This document shows, one piece after another, positions 36,117 to 45,132 of a stretch of 64,000 nt of DNA. The DNA is from Affinirhizobium lemnae (GTDB lineage Bacteria; Pseudomonadota; Alphaproteobacteria; Rhizobiales; Rhizobiaceae). A program made the translations under genes and the position numbers. The notes below the pieces were generated by a model. That model saw nothing but the letters and a program-made list of their open reading frames with translations. It was not told the DNA's origin and did no database searches. Numbering within the stretch: the stretch's first letter is position 1; each line of letters begins with the position of its first letter. The stretch covers positions 23,852 through 87,851 of the forward strand of contig NZ_JALJQZ010000017.1 in the NCBI RefSeq assembly GCF_022968395.1, read 5' to 3'.

Positions 36117-37157
36117 TCAAACAAAGAAGCTTCCGGCCAGCGTCACGCCGTCTGCATTCAGCTTCAAGCCGGTGATGCCTGTGACTTCAATCAGCCGATC
36201 TGCATCGATGTTCCAGCTCGCCGAGCCTGGACCGCTACTGCCGCCAGGATCGCCACTCGTCATGTCATCGATGAATAGATATGTTTTCAGTTGGCCCTGC
36301 GCTTTGAATGAGAATAGGACCGACTCGCCCACTTTCAACGGATCCAGATTGCTCACACGCTGTCCGCTGTGAGCAAAACCCAAAGCGCCAAATACTGCAA
36401 ATCTTAGTTCTGATCCGGCAGGTGGCGTCCCACCGAAGTTGAAGAAGTCCTCGTAGTAAACGTAAGTTGAGCCTACGACCTTCACCGGTACAGCATTAAC
36501 CGACTTCAGGATAATCTTGTCTTCCCCAAACCGAAAATTGAGGGCTTTGGCAGTGTCAAAATCGAAGTTCGGCCCAGTCGGAACGGACTTGTTCCAGCCT
36601 ATCGAAAACTCGAACGTCTTTGCCGGTGTCGTATCTTTCACCGGCGAAAAAATGCCAGAGAGGCTGGATTCAGCTGCGATTTTTGATGCTACCTTGTCGG
36701 TGATCGTCGAAAGCCAGGTTCTGGCGTTCGCGAGAACAGTGCCCGCGTAAGCGCTATCGCCTCCCTTGCCAGCAAGCGAACTGGTAAAGGTCGCAGCTGC
36801 ATCAGCCTTGTTGTCGATGGTCGTTTTGTCACTTCCCAGAGCCGAACTCAGCGCTGTGTAGGCTACGTTTCCGATCGATATGTGCCCTGACTGCAACTCG
36901 GTTGACCAGAACTGCAGTCCGCCCGATTCAGGGTCTCGTCCAAACAGATTGTTGTAGACCTTCTTCACCACATCAGAAGCAGACGAGCCCGAATATAGAG
37001 ATCTATATTCATCAGTTGTGGCAAACGAAGAGGTCAGCTGTTCAAGCGTCATCTTTCCGGAACTGATTGCGGATGTCCAAAAACTGAGGCCGCCGCTGTC
37101 AGCAGGGCGGTTGAAATAAGCGATGTATACTTTTTGGATGTCTGCCGCCGTAGCCAT
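36117..37157 (-). CDS. DUF4214 protein, probably surface-located or secreted
   Basis: A 346-residue protein with no N-terminal signal peptide. Residues about 1-90 form a DUF4214 domain with two repeats of the pattern VYxAxFNRxxDxxGLxFW (IQKVYIAYFNRPADSGGLSFW and VKKVYNNLFGRDPESGGLQFW). The rest (about 155-346) is a beta-rich domain of unknown type, ending in SFFV with a hydrophobic-aromatic C-terminus, as in type I secreted proteins. ATG 37157 stands 5 bases after GGGGA; an upstream TTG at 37169 is less likely. It lies 36 bases downstream of the RTX-type zincin gene and is probably cotranscribed. Confidence 0.7.
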   Translation of the reverse strand: MATAADIQKVYIAYFNRPADSGGLSFWTSAISSGKMTLEQLTSSFATTDEYRSLYSGSSASDVVKKVYNNLFGRDPESGGLQFWSTELQSGHISIGNVAYTALSSALGSDKTTIDNKADAAATFTSSLAGKGGDSAYAGTVLANARTWLSTITDKVASKIAAESSLSGIFSPVKDTTPAKTFEFSIGWNKSVPTGPNFDFDTAKALNFRFGEDKIILKSVNAVPVKVVGSTYVYYEDFFNFGGTPPAGSELRFAVFGALGFAHSGQRVSNLDPLKVGESVLFSFKAQGQLKTYLFIDDMTSGDPGGSSGPGSASWNIDADRLIEVTGITGLKLNADGVTLAGSFFV

Positions 37158-37193
37158 ATCGTTCCCCAAACCACTATCTGAATTGAAAATGTC

Positions 37194-38546
37194 CTAGAAC
37201 CAGATCCCGTCTTTTATCGCCTGCGCAGTTCCCGATACGTTTTCGGCACTCTCTGCGAAGCTTGCGAGCACTTGCGCTTTGGAAATGCCTGATTCGAGTT
37301 GACCCAGCCAGTATGACACGCCCGCTTGCTCGCCATCGCGGTTCAGCACGTTTTGATACAGTTTCTGAACGAACGCCTGGTTGGACGGTGATGTGCCATA
37401 TACGGTCTTGAATTCCCCGGAATCAATGAAACCTTGTGAAACTCTGATCAATGACGTTCCAGCATCCATCGATTTGATCCAGAACGATAGACCGCCTTGA
37501 TCCGGTGTTCGGTTGAAGGCGGCCTCATATACACGATACGCCTGACCCGCAGTGCCGTTTACATCAAGAGCAAGCGTTCCATTGTCGAACTGGACACGTT
37601 CAATATTGTCGAATGTTACCGATGTTTGGGGTGCGGTGATTGTGCTCGAGAGGCTCTTGATACTGATCGTGTAGGAAGACGAATTGCCGCTCAGAATGAT
37701 TGTATCCTTACCGTCGCCGCCGTCGATCAGGTCCGTGCCTGACTGAGGTGCAAATACGTCGTTACCGGCCAGACCAATCATCATATCATTCAGTGAACTT
37801 CCGGATATCCTATCATCGCCTCTGGTTCCGATATAGTCTCCCGGTGTCCAATCGTCAGATCGGTAAATGGAACGCATCAATTCATATCCGCGAGGATCGT
37901 ACGCGAGCAACTCTGAGCGGAGATTGATTGAATTGTGGGTGCCGGGAACTGCACCAGGAGGATTTGACTCAAGCCACACCTGAGATAGCTCAGCGAAATA
38001 CTCTTCTGAGTTCGTAATGGCATATGTCCCAACCCATAGTCCGGATTGTTTCGCGTTGGCATAGGCTGCGGCAATGGCTGAGTTAAAACTCGACTGGGGC
38101 AGAGCCCAGAGGTTCATGATCGCGTGACTGAATTCGTGGGAGAGGATCGATTCCGTGCCGCCGTATGGGTCTCCAGATAAAGTCCCAAAAGTAAATTGTA
38201 ACAGATTCTCTTCACCAGCAGACGACATTGGAATGAAGCTGGTTCCGCCCAGACCTCGATACTGTGACCAGTCAGTGCCCGGAAACTGGGTGTTGAGGTT
38301 GGCGTATTCAGGAAGCTGAGTCACCTTTTCTGTTGAATCGATGACACCAATCGTGGCGCCAGCTCCATTGAGGCTGGCAATCATCCCGCTGTTGTTATTG
38401 ACCATGTTCGCGACGGTCTCGGCCGCAGCCAGCATTGCAAGATCATCAACTTTTGATGACCCCAGTATCTTGATTCCGAAAACGGTGATTTGTTTACTGT
38501 AGAAGCCCTTGACGTCAGTGTCGGCAGGTCTTGTAATCTCGAACAT
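37194..38546 (-). CDS. putative RTX-type secreted zinc metalloprotease with DUF4214 domain
   Basis: A 450-residue multi-domain protein without a signal peptide. Residues about 1-210 form a zincin-like domain with the HEFSH motif at 137-141 and a downstream acidic helix NSEEYFAEL (about 179-187) that could give the third ligand, as in gluzincins such as anthrax lethal factor. At about 245-285, Gly/Asp-rich RTX-like nonapeptides follow ([33 protein letters not shown]), which bind Ca2+. Residues about 330-440 carry a DUF4214 domain with two FNR/LNR repeats. It ends IKDGIWF, an aromatic tail common in type I secretion substrates. Start at 38546 with GGAG 9 bases upstream. No secretion genes nearby. 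Confidence 0.72.
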   Translation of the reverse strand: MFEITRPADTDVKGFYSKQITVFGIKILGSSKVDDLAMLAAAETVANMVNNNSGMIASLNGAGATIGVIDSTEKVTQLPEYANLNTQFPGTDWSQYRGLGGTSFIPMSSAGEENLLQFTFGTLSGDPYGGTESILSHEFSHAIMNLWALPQSSFNSAIAAAYANAKQSGLWVGTYAITNSEEYFAELSQVWLESNPPGAVPGTHNSINLRSELLAYDPRGYELMRSIYRSDDWTPGDYIGTRGDDRISGSSLNDMMIGLAGNDVFAPQSGTDLIDGGDGKDTIILSGNSSSYTISIKSLSSTITAPQTSVTFDNIERVQFDNGTLALDVNGTAGQAYRVYEAAFNRTPDQGGLSFWIKSMDAGTSLIRVSQGFIDSGEFKTVYGTSPSNQAFVQKLYQNVLNRDGEQAGVSYWLGQLESGISKAQVLASFAESAENVSGTAQAIKDGIWF

Positions 38547-39038
38547 GTGTCGCGTCTCCAGAATCCAATCTAGCTTTGAGAGCAAAATACTCATAAAGAT
38601 TGTAATTTTAAAGACATTCTTGCGTCGGATTCCAACTGACGGATGTCGCCACTTTGGACTACGGTGTTGTTGAAAAGTCCGTGGTCTTGTCGAACTGGGA
38701 ACATTTATCCGAATTGGATTCGGGGATCATGGAATGCGTGAAGCTGATGCGATGACAGGTGAGCTTTGCAGCTATATCGCACTTGAGGTTCGGGTATGGC
38801 TGGATCCTCTTCTGCGCTAGACTTGAGACCCCGCCTCCCCGTTTGCCTCTGGCAAACGCGTACCTGGACAAAGCTGCCGATCGCTCTGCGTCGCTTGAGC
38901 GATCGGTGGGATGGGCGCTTTTTCGCCGATACCAGCGCCGGGGCACTCGACCGCATCAAATGATATGCTCTTCAGCAAACCCCGTGATCCTGACAGAACT
39001 CCAGTGCCGCAGAATCATTCAATTCGATCGAACTTCGC
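38547..39038. other. gene-free stretch with mobile-element remnants
   Basis: About 490 bases between the zincin gene and the BA14K gene. It contains the transposase fragment at 38689-38820. Further frames, such as one reading RLSDRWDGRFFADTSAGALDRIK up to about 38961, have no start or match that I recognise. The first 100 bases must carry the promoter of the two-gene DUF4214 unit. Confidence 0.4.
38689..38820 (+). pseudogene. degraded transposase N-terminal fragment
   Basis: An open stretch whose translation includes GELCSYIALEVRVWLDPLLR before a TAG at 38818. This resembles the N-terminal signature of IS5/IS1182-type transposases (xLFSYIALExRVPxDHPLR), with several substitutions and an immediate stop. 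No continuation of the transposase, no terminal inverted repeats and no target duplication were found. Interpretation is by pattern only. Confidence 0.35.
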
Positions 39039-39518
39039 TTATTGCCGGCATTGGCGGCGGGGACCGTTGAGCGGCTGGTATGTGTTGTCCGATGCGCGGT
39101 AAGACCGATATTTGGACGCGCAGTATTCTGCGTGCGAACCGCCATAGGACCGTGCGGCGGGCTGCGAAGCGATGAGGCCACCGATCAATGCGCCAGCCGC
39201 CAAGCCACCAATGACCGCCCCTGCGTTCCCGTGTCTACGATCTCGGTAGTATCCGTCCCGGTAGTAGCGGCGATCATCCCAATTCCGGTAATGACGACGT
39301 CCCTCCCAGCGATCGCCACCACGATAGTAGTGACGGTTGTCCCACCGAGGATTGATCTGCGGGCAATTGGTTCCATTGTTGCAACCGACCTTTACGATGC
39401 CTTCCGCGTTCTCCGCCTCAACTGCAGATAAGGCGATCGCACCTGTCGGTCCGGCAAAAGCAGGAACTCCACTGAAGGTAGTCGTAAGAGCGATTGCAAT
39501 GACCATCAGTTTTTTCAT
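39039..39518 (-). CDS. BA14K-family secreted protein
   Basis: A roughly 159-residue protein. It has the signal peptide MKKLMVIAIALTTTFSGVPAFA, an Arg/Tyr/Gly/Asp-rich middle (RHYYRNWDDRRYYRDGYYRDRRHGN), a glycine-zipper hydrophobic helix (AGAVIGGLAAGALIGGLIAS), and the diagnostic BA14K C-terminus HAEYCASKYRSYRASDNTYQPLNGPRRQC. BA14K proteins are immunoreactive, lectin-like envelope proteins of Brucella and rhizobia. The start at 39518 stands 8 bases after GAGG; the frame extends upstream to 39707 without a ribosome site. Confidence 0.85.
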   Translation of the reverse strand: MKKLMVIAIALTTTFSGVPAFAGPTGAIALSAVEAENAEGIVKVGCNNGTNCPQINPRWDNRHYYRGGDRWEGRRHYRNWDDRRYYRDGYYRDRRHGNAGAVIGGLAAGALIGGLIASQPAARSYGGSHAEYCASKYRSYRASDNTYQPLNGPRRQCRQ

Positions 39519-39589
39519 CTTAATCACCTCAAAATGCTGATTCTTCAAAGAAACGCTTCCCGTGTATTTGGGTTCCGCTTTGTGCTTCC

Positions 39590-39619
39590 AAAAAAGAAGA
39601 CCCGCATGTTCTGCGGGTC
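39590..39619 (-). terminator. terminator of the Pro-rich small gene
   Basis: An 8-bp stem GACCCGCA/TGCGGGTC with a T-rich run on the reverse strand, about 30 bases after the stop at 39649. Confidence 0.75.
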
Positions 39620-39648
39620 GAGGAAAGGGAAGGGTATTTTTTACTTTG

Positions 39649-39843
39649 TTAGGCGGCGCCTGCCGGATCACCGATTGGCAATAAAGCTGGGTTGAGCGGC
39701 GGATCATTTGGGTTTTTTGTATCAGCCGGATCCTGCGCTGGTGTCAGTGGCGGCTTTTCCTGAACACGATCAGGCACGCCGGGTGCTGGGGTAGGGCCTC
39801 GCGGTGAATCGACTGGATTTTCTGTCGGCAATGTCGTGGGCAT
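39649..39843 (-). CDS. small proline-rich protein, hypothetical
   Basis: A 64-residue, hydrophilic, Pro/Asp/Thr-rich protein (MPTTLPTENPVDSPRGPTPAPGVPDRV...), probably unstructured and without signal or membrane segment. The start at 39843 has an excellent GAAGGAGG ribosome site, and a strong terminator follows, which argues for a real gene despite the lack of any recognised family. The frame is open back to 39936 but without support. Confidence 0.55.
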   Translation of the reverse strand: MPTTLPTENPVDSPRGPTPAPGVPDRVQEKPPLTPAQDPADTKNPNDPPLNPALLPIGDPAGAA

Positions 39844-40018
39844 CCTTGCCTCCTTCGATGCGGTCATCTGAAAGAACAACCCACCGAGAAACGCTTTGTT
39901 CCCCTGAAATCGGCGGGTAAGCCGGTCGAATTGCAAGAGAGGAGCGCCAACGGTCTTGAAAGCTGTCTTGCTCGCCAGTAATACGAAGCCAGATATACGC
40001 TTTTACGAGGCGAGCCCG

Positions 40019-40672
40019 ATGATTGATTTTGAAGCAGCGCGGACCAAGATGGTGGAAAACCAGATACGGACTACCGACGTCACGTCGCACTCCGTGTTGC
40101 GCGCATTTTACAATGTCCCGCGCGAAACCTTCGTGCCGGAAAGGTCGAGGGCGCTGGCCTATATCGATAACGACATCCAGATCGCGAATGGTCGCTACCT
40201 GATGGAGGCCTCTCCACTCGCCAAGCTCTTGCAGCTTGCAAAGGTTACCAAGAACGACGTCGTTCTGGAAATCGGCTGCGGGACAGGCTACGCAACCGCT
40301 ATCCTCTCGCATCTTGCTGGTACAGTCGTTGCGATCGAGAGCGATACGGAACTGAGCGCCGCGGCCAGTGCAAACCTCGCTGCCTTGGGTTGCGACAATG
40401 CCGCTGTTGTTACGGGCGAGCTCGAAAAAGGTTATGCGGCGGAAGCCCCTTATGATCTGATTTTCATCAATGGTTCCGTTGAAGAAGTTCCTGAAGCTCT
40501 ATTCTCCCAACTGCGGGATGGTGGTCGCCTTGTTGCAGTTCTCGGATATGGGAACGCCTCGACTGCCAGAGTTTTTCTCAAGGAGCATGGCGTCATCTCC
40601 GTAGCTTCGCACTTCAACACGTCGGTGAAGCCGTTGCCGGGCTTTCGAAAGTCCAAGGAATTTGTCTTCTGA
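40019..40672 (+). CDS. protein-L-isoaspartate O-methyltransferase family protein (paralogue 1)
   Basis: A 217-residue SAM-dependent methyltransferase of the PCMT family. Motif I is VVLEIGCGTGYATAILSHLAGTVVAIESD (about residues 81-109), with a post-motif PYDLIFINGSVEEVPEAL. The N-terminal MVENQIRTTDVTSHSVLRAFYNVPRETFVPE is the form found in rhizobia next to popZ/valS. It lacks the strict Ser/Thr-containing substrate loop that I see as a PYSSRSIPI segment in the second paralogue at 63243, so methylation of isoaspartyl residues is not certain. The start at 40019 has GAGG 8 bases upstream. A terminator follows. Confidence 0.82.
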   Translation: MIDFEAARTKMVENQIRTTDVTSHSVLRAFYNVPRETFVPERSRALAYIDNDIQIANGRYLMEASPLAKLLQLAKVTKNDVVLEIGCGTGYATAILSHLAGTVVAIESDTELSAAASANLAALGCDNAAVVTGELEKGYAAEAPYDLIFINGSVEEVPEALFSQLRDGGRLVAVLGYGNASTARVFLKEHGVISVASHFNTSVKPLPGFRKSKEFVF

Positions 40673-40679
40673 TCAAGAT

Positions 40680-40703
40680 GGGCGGCCTTCGGGTCGCCCT
40701 TTT
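40680..40703 (+). terminator. terminator of the PCMT-like gene
   Basis: A GGGCG/CGCCC stem with a short inner loop and four T residues, 8 bases after the stop codon. The remaining 240 bases to popZ hold no recognisable gene. Confidence 0.65.
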
Positions 40704-40947
40704 CGTATCGGTGGTGCCCTTGTGGAGTGTGGCGGCTGACCAGCAGATCATCTGTCTGCAGATGTCGAGGGCTTTTAGCTTCTTCCGAACTGAAGCTCCT
40801 GCGTTTCTTTGAGAAACCTGTGCATCCGTTTGACCAATCTATCTCCGGTAATTGTGACGCAGCATCCCCTCGCGTAGAATCAACCATGATTCGTTGCCTG
40901 CTAGCATGAGTGTGATGCGGAGCTCGACTTTCAGATCGGGGATAGAA

Positions 40948-41754
40948 ATGGCTCAGCCAAACGTCGCGCGTGAACCCTCCATGGAAGAGATCCTGGCGTC
41001 CATCCGCCGGATCATCGAAAGCAATGATCCGATCAGCGAAAGCCAGTCGGTCAGGGGCGCGCAAGCTTCCTCTTATTTAGAGGATAGTGAAGAGTTCGAT
41101 GTCGAATCGGACTATGACGATGGCTACGTGTCCCAGGTCCCTGCGAATGACCCGGGCATGTCCTATGCGGAACCTGTTTACGCCGAGCATTCGAGAGCGG
41201 TCATGGAAATGAGAGAAGTTGCGGCAGAGCAGCCGCATGTCAACGAAAAGTCATTGTCTCTGGCAGATGTTGCAGCCAGGGTTCGTGCCGGGGCTGCGCG
41301 ACCCGCTGACGCTGGAGTGGCAGTTAATGTGGCGGCCTCTCAGTCTGAAATGTCTCGTCCGGCTCCGCAGGCCGTGCAGCATCCGGCCTATGTGAATGCC
41401 GAGAGGGCGCGCTCCGTACCGATCCAGCCTGTGGAGCAGCCCTCCGCTCACAGAGATCAGGCCTACCGCGAAGCTGCGAATGCTCAATCGCACGAAAGTC
41501 GTGAGCAGGCGTTGCCGGCCCGCATTGAACAGGCCACCTCGCTCTTGTCTGAAGAGGCGGGTGCGCAGATTGCGCGGTCTTTCAACGATCTTGCTCAGGT
41601 CGTGAATGGTATCGAGCGCGAGACCGTTGAAGACATGGCGAAAGACATGCTGCGTCCCATGCTGCGTGAGTGGTTGGACGATAATTTGCCGACTCTTGTC
41701 GAGCGGCTTGTGCGCGAGGAAATCGAGCGCGTAGCGCGCGGCCCGCGGCGGTGA
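40948..41754 (+). CDS. popZ: PopZ-type polar organizing protein (DUF2497)
   Basis: A 268-residue acidic scaffold protein. It has the conserved N-terminal helix REPSMEEILASIRRIIESND (residues 8-27), a long disordered Glu/Ala/Pro/Gln-rich middle, and the C-terminal oligomerisation helices (AKDMLRPMLREWLDDNLPTLVERLVREEIERVARG). PopZ forms polymeric microdomains at the cell pole and tethers chromosome origins; in A. tumefaciens it marks the growing pole. The start at 40948 has GGGGA 6 bases upstream. It lies directly upstream of valS, its usual rhizobial partner. Confidence 0.88.
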   Translation: MAQPNVAREPSMEEILASIRRIIESNDPISESQSVRGAQASSYLEDSEEFDVESDYDDGYVSQVPANDPGMSYAEPVYAEHSRAVMEMREVAAEQPHVNEKSLSLADVAARVRAGAARPADAGVAVNVAASQSEMSRPAPQAVQHPAYVNAERARSVPIQPVEQPSAHRDQAYREAANAQSHESREQALPARIEQATSLLSEEAGAQIARSFNDLAQVVNGIERETVEDMAKDMLRPMLREWLDDNLPTLVERLVREEIERVARGPRR

Positions 41755-41775
41755 ACGGATCCTGTCACCCGCAAT

Positions 41776-41799
41776 AGCCGCCCTTGAGGCGGCTTTTTT
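41776..41799 (+). terminator. popZ terminator
   Basis: A 7-bp stem AGCCGCC/GGCGGCT with a 5-base loop and a T-run, 20 bases after the stop codon and 65 bases before valS. Confidence 0.85.
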
Positions 41800-41863
41800 A
41801 TTGACTCGCATCTGGCAGTCCTATTTACAGCCAGCAACGAGAACTCCAGGTTTTGGTCCCAAA

Positions 41864-44779
41864 ATGCTCGAAAAAACTTATGATTCCGCCTCTGTTGAAC
41901 CGAAGATCGCAGCCGCATGGGATGATGCCGATGCGTTTCGCGCCGGTGCGAATGCAAAGCCAAATGCGGAAACCTTCACGATTGTCATTCCTCCGCCAAA
42001 CGTGACGGGTTCCCTGCATATGGGACATGCCCTGAACAACACGCTTCAGGATATCATGGTCCGTTTCGAGCGGATGCGCGGCAAGGACGTGCTTTGGCAG
42101 CCGGGAATGGACCATGCGGGTATCGCGACCCAGATGGTTGTGGAGCGTAAGCTTGCGGAAGCGCAGCAACCGGGTCGTCGGGCTCTCGGCCGCGAAGCCT
42201 TCATCGACAAGGTCTGGGAATGGAAGGCTGAATCGGGCGGATTGATCTTCAACCAGTTGAAGCGGCTTGGTGCGTCCTGCGATTGGTCACGCGAGCGGTT
42301 CACAATGGACGAAGGCCTGTCGAAGGCTGTGCGTGAGGTCTTCGTGACTCTCTACAAGCAGGGCCTCATCTATCGCGGCAAACGGTTGGTCAACTGGGAC
42401 CCGCAATTCGAGACAGCGATATCGGATATTGAGGTCGAGAACCGCGAAGTCGATGGCCACATGTGGCATTTCAAATATCCACTGGCCGGTGGGGAAACCT
42501 ACAGCTATGTGGAAAAGGATGCCGACGGCAACGTAACCTTCCAGGAAGAGCGCAACTACATTGCGATCGCGACAACGCGCCCAGAAACCATGCTTGGCGA
42601 CGGTGCGGTAGCCGTTAATCCGAAAGACGAGCGTTATGCTCCGATTATCGGGAAACTCTGCGAAATCCCAGTTGGTCCTAAAGAAAATCGCCGCCTCATC
42701 CCGATCATTGCCGACGAATATCCGGATCCGACCTTCGGATCCGGTGCAGTCAAGATCACCGGGGCGCACGACTTCAATGACTATCAGGTCGCTCGACGCA
42801 ACAACATTCCGCTGTATCGTCTGATGGATACGCAGGCGCAGATGCGGCAGGACGGCGAGCCCTATGCTCGTTGCGCGGAGCAGGCGCTGGCGATCACACG
42901 CTCCGGCCAACTTCCGAGCGAGGCGGAGGTCGACGATATCAATCTGGTTCCAGAAGAATATCGTGGGCTGGATCGCTATGAGGCGCGCAAGCGGATCGTT
43001 GCTGCCATCAATGCAGATGGTCTTGCCGTCACGACCAAGGACGCAGAGGGCAACGATGTTCCCTATGTCGAGAACAAGAAGATCATGCAGCCGTTCGGCG
43101 ACCGCTCGAACGTCGTTATCGAGCCTATGCTGACGGACCAGTGGTTCGTGGATGCCAAGACACTCGCCGAGCCCGCCATTGCATCGGTTCGTGAAGGACG
43201 CACGAACTTCGTTCCGAAGAACTGGGATAAGACCTATTACGAGTGGATGGAGAACATTCAGCCCTGGTGCATCTCACGCCAGCTCTGGTGGGGTCATCAG
43301 ATCCCGGCCTGGTATGGACCGGATGGGCAGGTCTTCGTCGAGAAGACGGAAGAGGAAGCTCTGGACGCAGCCGTCCAGCACTATCTGGCGCATGAGGGAC
43401 CGTGGAAGGCCTGGGTTCAGGAGAGGCTCGAAAACTTCGAACCCGGCGCGATCCTGACACGTGACGAAGACGTTCTCGATACGTGGTTCTCGTCGGCGCT
43501 CTGGCCGTTCTCCACGCTTGGCTGGCCGGACCAGACTCCTGAGCTTGCGCGCTATTATCCCACCAGCGTGCTCGTCACCGGCTTTGACATCATCTTCTTC
43601 TGGGTCGCCCGCATGATGATGATGGGTCTGCACTTCATGAAGGATGAGGATGGAAATCCCGTCGAACCGTTCCACACCGTCTATGTGCACGCACTTGTGC
43701 GCGACAAGAACGGACAGAAGATGTCGAAGTCCAAGGGCAACGTCATCGATCCGCTTGAACTGATAGATGAATACGGAGCCGATGCGCTGCGTTTCACGCT
43801 GGCAATCATGGCGGCGCAGGGGCGGGATGTGAAGTTGGATCCGGCTCGTATTGCCGGTTACCGCAACTTCGGCACCAAGCTGTGGAACGCAACCCGTTTC
43901 GCGGAGATGAACGGCGTCAAGCGCGATCCGAAGTTTAGTCCTGACGCTGCAACGCTGACGGTCAATCGCTGGATCCTGACGGAGCTTTCGTCCACGATTG
44001 TCGACGTGACCACCGCCGTAGAAACGCAGCGCTTCAATGATGCTGCAGGCAGCCTGTACCGTTTTGTGTGGAACCAGGTCTGCGACTGGTATCTCGAACT
44101 GCTGAAGCCGATCTTCTCTGGAACGGACGAGGCGGCAAAGGCCGAAGCCCAGGCTTGCGTGGCCTATGTGCTGGAAGAAACCTATAAGCTTCTGCATCCG
44201 TTCATGCCATTCATGACGGAAGAGCTTTGGGCTCACACAAGCGAGCGTGACGGTCTCTTGTGTCACGCTGACTGGCCTGCTCCGAATTTCGCTGACGACG
44301 CGGCAGCTTCGGAAATCAACTGGCTGGTCGATCTTGTCACGGGTATTCGCTCGGCTCGTTCTGAGATGAACGTGCCACCATCGGCGAAGGCTCCTTTGAT
44401 TGTTGTAGGTGCTTCAGCGTTGACGCAGGGTCGTTTGCAAAGGCATCAGGCTGCAATTGAACGGCTGGCGCGTGTCGAAAAGACTGAACTCTCGGACACC
44501 GCTCCACGTGGCGCAGCGCAGGTTGTGATCGCAGAGGCAACGGCGTGTCTTCCACTTGGAAGCCTGATTGATCTTGGAGCCGAGAGAGCAAGGATCGAGA
44601 AGGCACTTGGAAAGGTGCAGGCTGATATTGATCGCGCCGATAAGAAGCTTGCCAACGAGAAGTTTGTCGCCAATGCCGATCCAGAAGTGGTCGCTGCCGA
44701 GCGTGAGCGCTTGAGCGAGATGCAATTGCAGCAGGCAAGCCTGAAGACGGCACTTCAGCGGATCGCCGAAGCAGGCTGA
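41864..44779 (+). CDS. valS: valyl-tRNA synthetase
   Basis: A 971-residue class I aminoacyl-tRNA synthetase charging tRNA-Val. The HIGH-like HMGH is at residues 52-55 (PPPNVTGSLHMGHALNN), the editing domain is in between (RPETMLGDGAVAVNP), and KMSKS is at 619-623. A C-terminal coiled coil (LIDLGAERARIEKALGKVQADIDRADKKLANEKFVANADPEVVAAERERL) is the usual ValS arm. The start at 41864 gives the family N-terminus MLEKTYDSASVEPKIAAAW; the ribosome site is weak. The frame upstream to 41801 crosses the popZ terminator. Confidence 0.97.
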   Translation: MLEKTYDSASVEPKIAAAWDDADAFRAGANAKPNAETFTIVIPPPNVTGSLHMGHALNNTLQDIMVRFERMRGKDVLWQPGMDHAGIATQMVVERKLAEAQQPGRRALGREAFIDKVWEWKAESGGLIFNQLKRLGASCDWSRERFTMDEGLSKAVREVFVTLYKQGLIYRGKRLVNWDPQFETAISDIEVENREVDGHMWHFKYPLAGGETYSYVEKDADGNVTFQEERNYIAIATTRPETMLGDGAVAVNPKDERYAPIIGKLCEIPVGPKENRRLIPIIADEYPDPTFGSGAVKITGAHDFNDYQVARRNNIPLYRLMDTQAQMRQDGEPYARCAEQALAITRSGQLPSEAEVDDINLVPEEYRGLDRYEARKRIVAAINADGLAVTTKDAEGNDVPYVENKKIMQPFGDRSNVVIEPMLTDQWFVDAKTLAEPAIASVREGRTNFVPKNWDKTYYEWMENIQPWCISRQLWWGHQIPAWYGPDGQVFVEKTEEEALDAAVQHYLAHEGPWKAWVQERLENFEPGAILTRDEDVLDTWFSSALWPFSTLGWPDQTPELARYYPTSVLVTGFDIIFFWVARMMMMGLHFMKDEDGNPVEPFHTVYVHALVRDKNGQKMSKSKGNVIDPLELIDEYGADALRFTLAIMAAQGRDVKLDPARIAGYRNFGTKLWNATRFAEMNGVKRDPKFSPDAATLTVNRWILTELSSTIVDVTTAVETQRFNDAAGSLYRFVWNQVCDWYLELLKPIFSGTDEAAKAEAQACVAYVLEETYKLLHPFMPFMTEELWAHTSERDGLLCHADWPAPNFADDAAASEINWLVDLVTGIRSARSEMNVPPSAKAPLIVVGASALTQGRLQRHQAAIERLARVEKTELSDTAPRGAAQVVIAEATACLPLGSLIDLGAERARIEKALGKVQADIDRADKKLANEKFVANADPEVVAAERERLSEMQLQQASLKTALQRIAEAG

Positions 44780-44803
44780 TTCTTTCTGTTATTCCTAAAC
44801 TAA

Positions 44804-44832
44804 GGCCTCGGTGTTTCGCGCCGGGGCTTTTT
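44804..44832 (+). terminator. valS terminator
   Basis: A 9-bp stem with two G-U pairs (GCCTCGGTG/CGCCGGGGC) and five T residues, 25 bases after the stop codon. Confidence 0.8.
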
Positions 44833-45132
44833 GTTCTAGGTCCAGCGAATTTGCCCAAAATTCACACTCATTTTACGTCGCCTACGCGATTTCAGACAAT
44901 GTTGCCTGCCAGCAACAATCGACGCATTATGAGAAAATTGCACTAAAAACGCGCAGAAAATATCAAAATTATGAAAAAATTATGCTGATATTTCGCGTAT
45001 TGCGGCTTCTCCATGCAGGCTTACGTAAATTTTTCTACGCGCTCTCTATGGTGGCCGGAATGTGTCGAAGTTGTGTTTTAATCTGTGACAATTAGGCTAT
45101 GGAACGGTCACTTACCTGGGAGTGGGAAAATT
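44833..45132 (+). promoter_or_regulatory. AT-rich region upstream of the FadL-type gene
   Basis: About 300 bases. 44920-45010 is markedly AT-rich with repeated AAATTATG/AAAATATC-like stretches. A 94-codon open frame crosses it but has no ribosome site and unnatural composition. The region presumably holds the promoter of the outer-membrane transporter. No operator was recognised. Confidence 0.3.

Noticed and set aside
44811..45095. 94-codon forward frame between valS and the FadL-type gene
   Set aside because: It begins inside the valS terminator, has no ribosome site and crosses an AT-rich promoter-like region.
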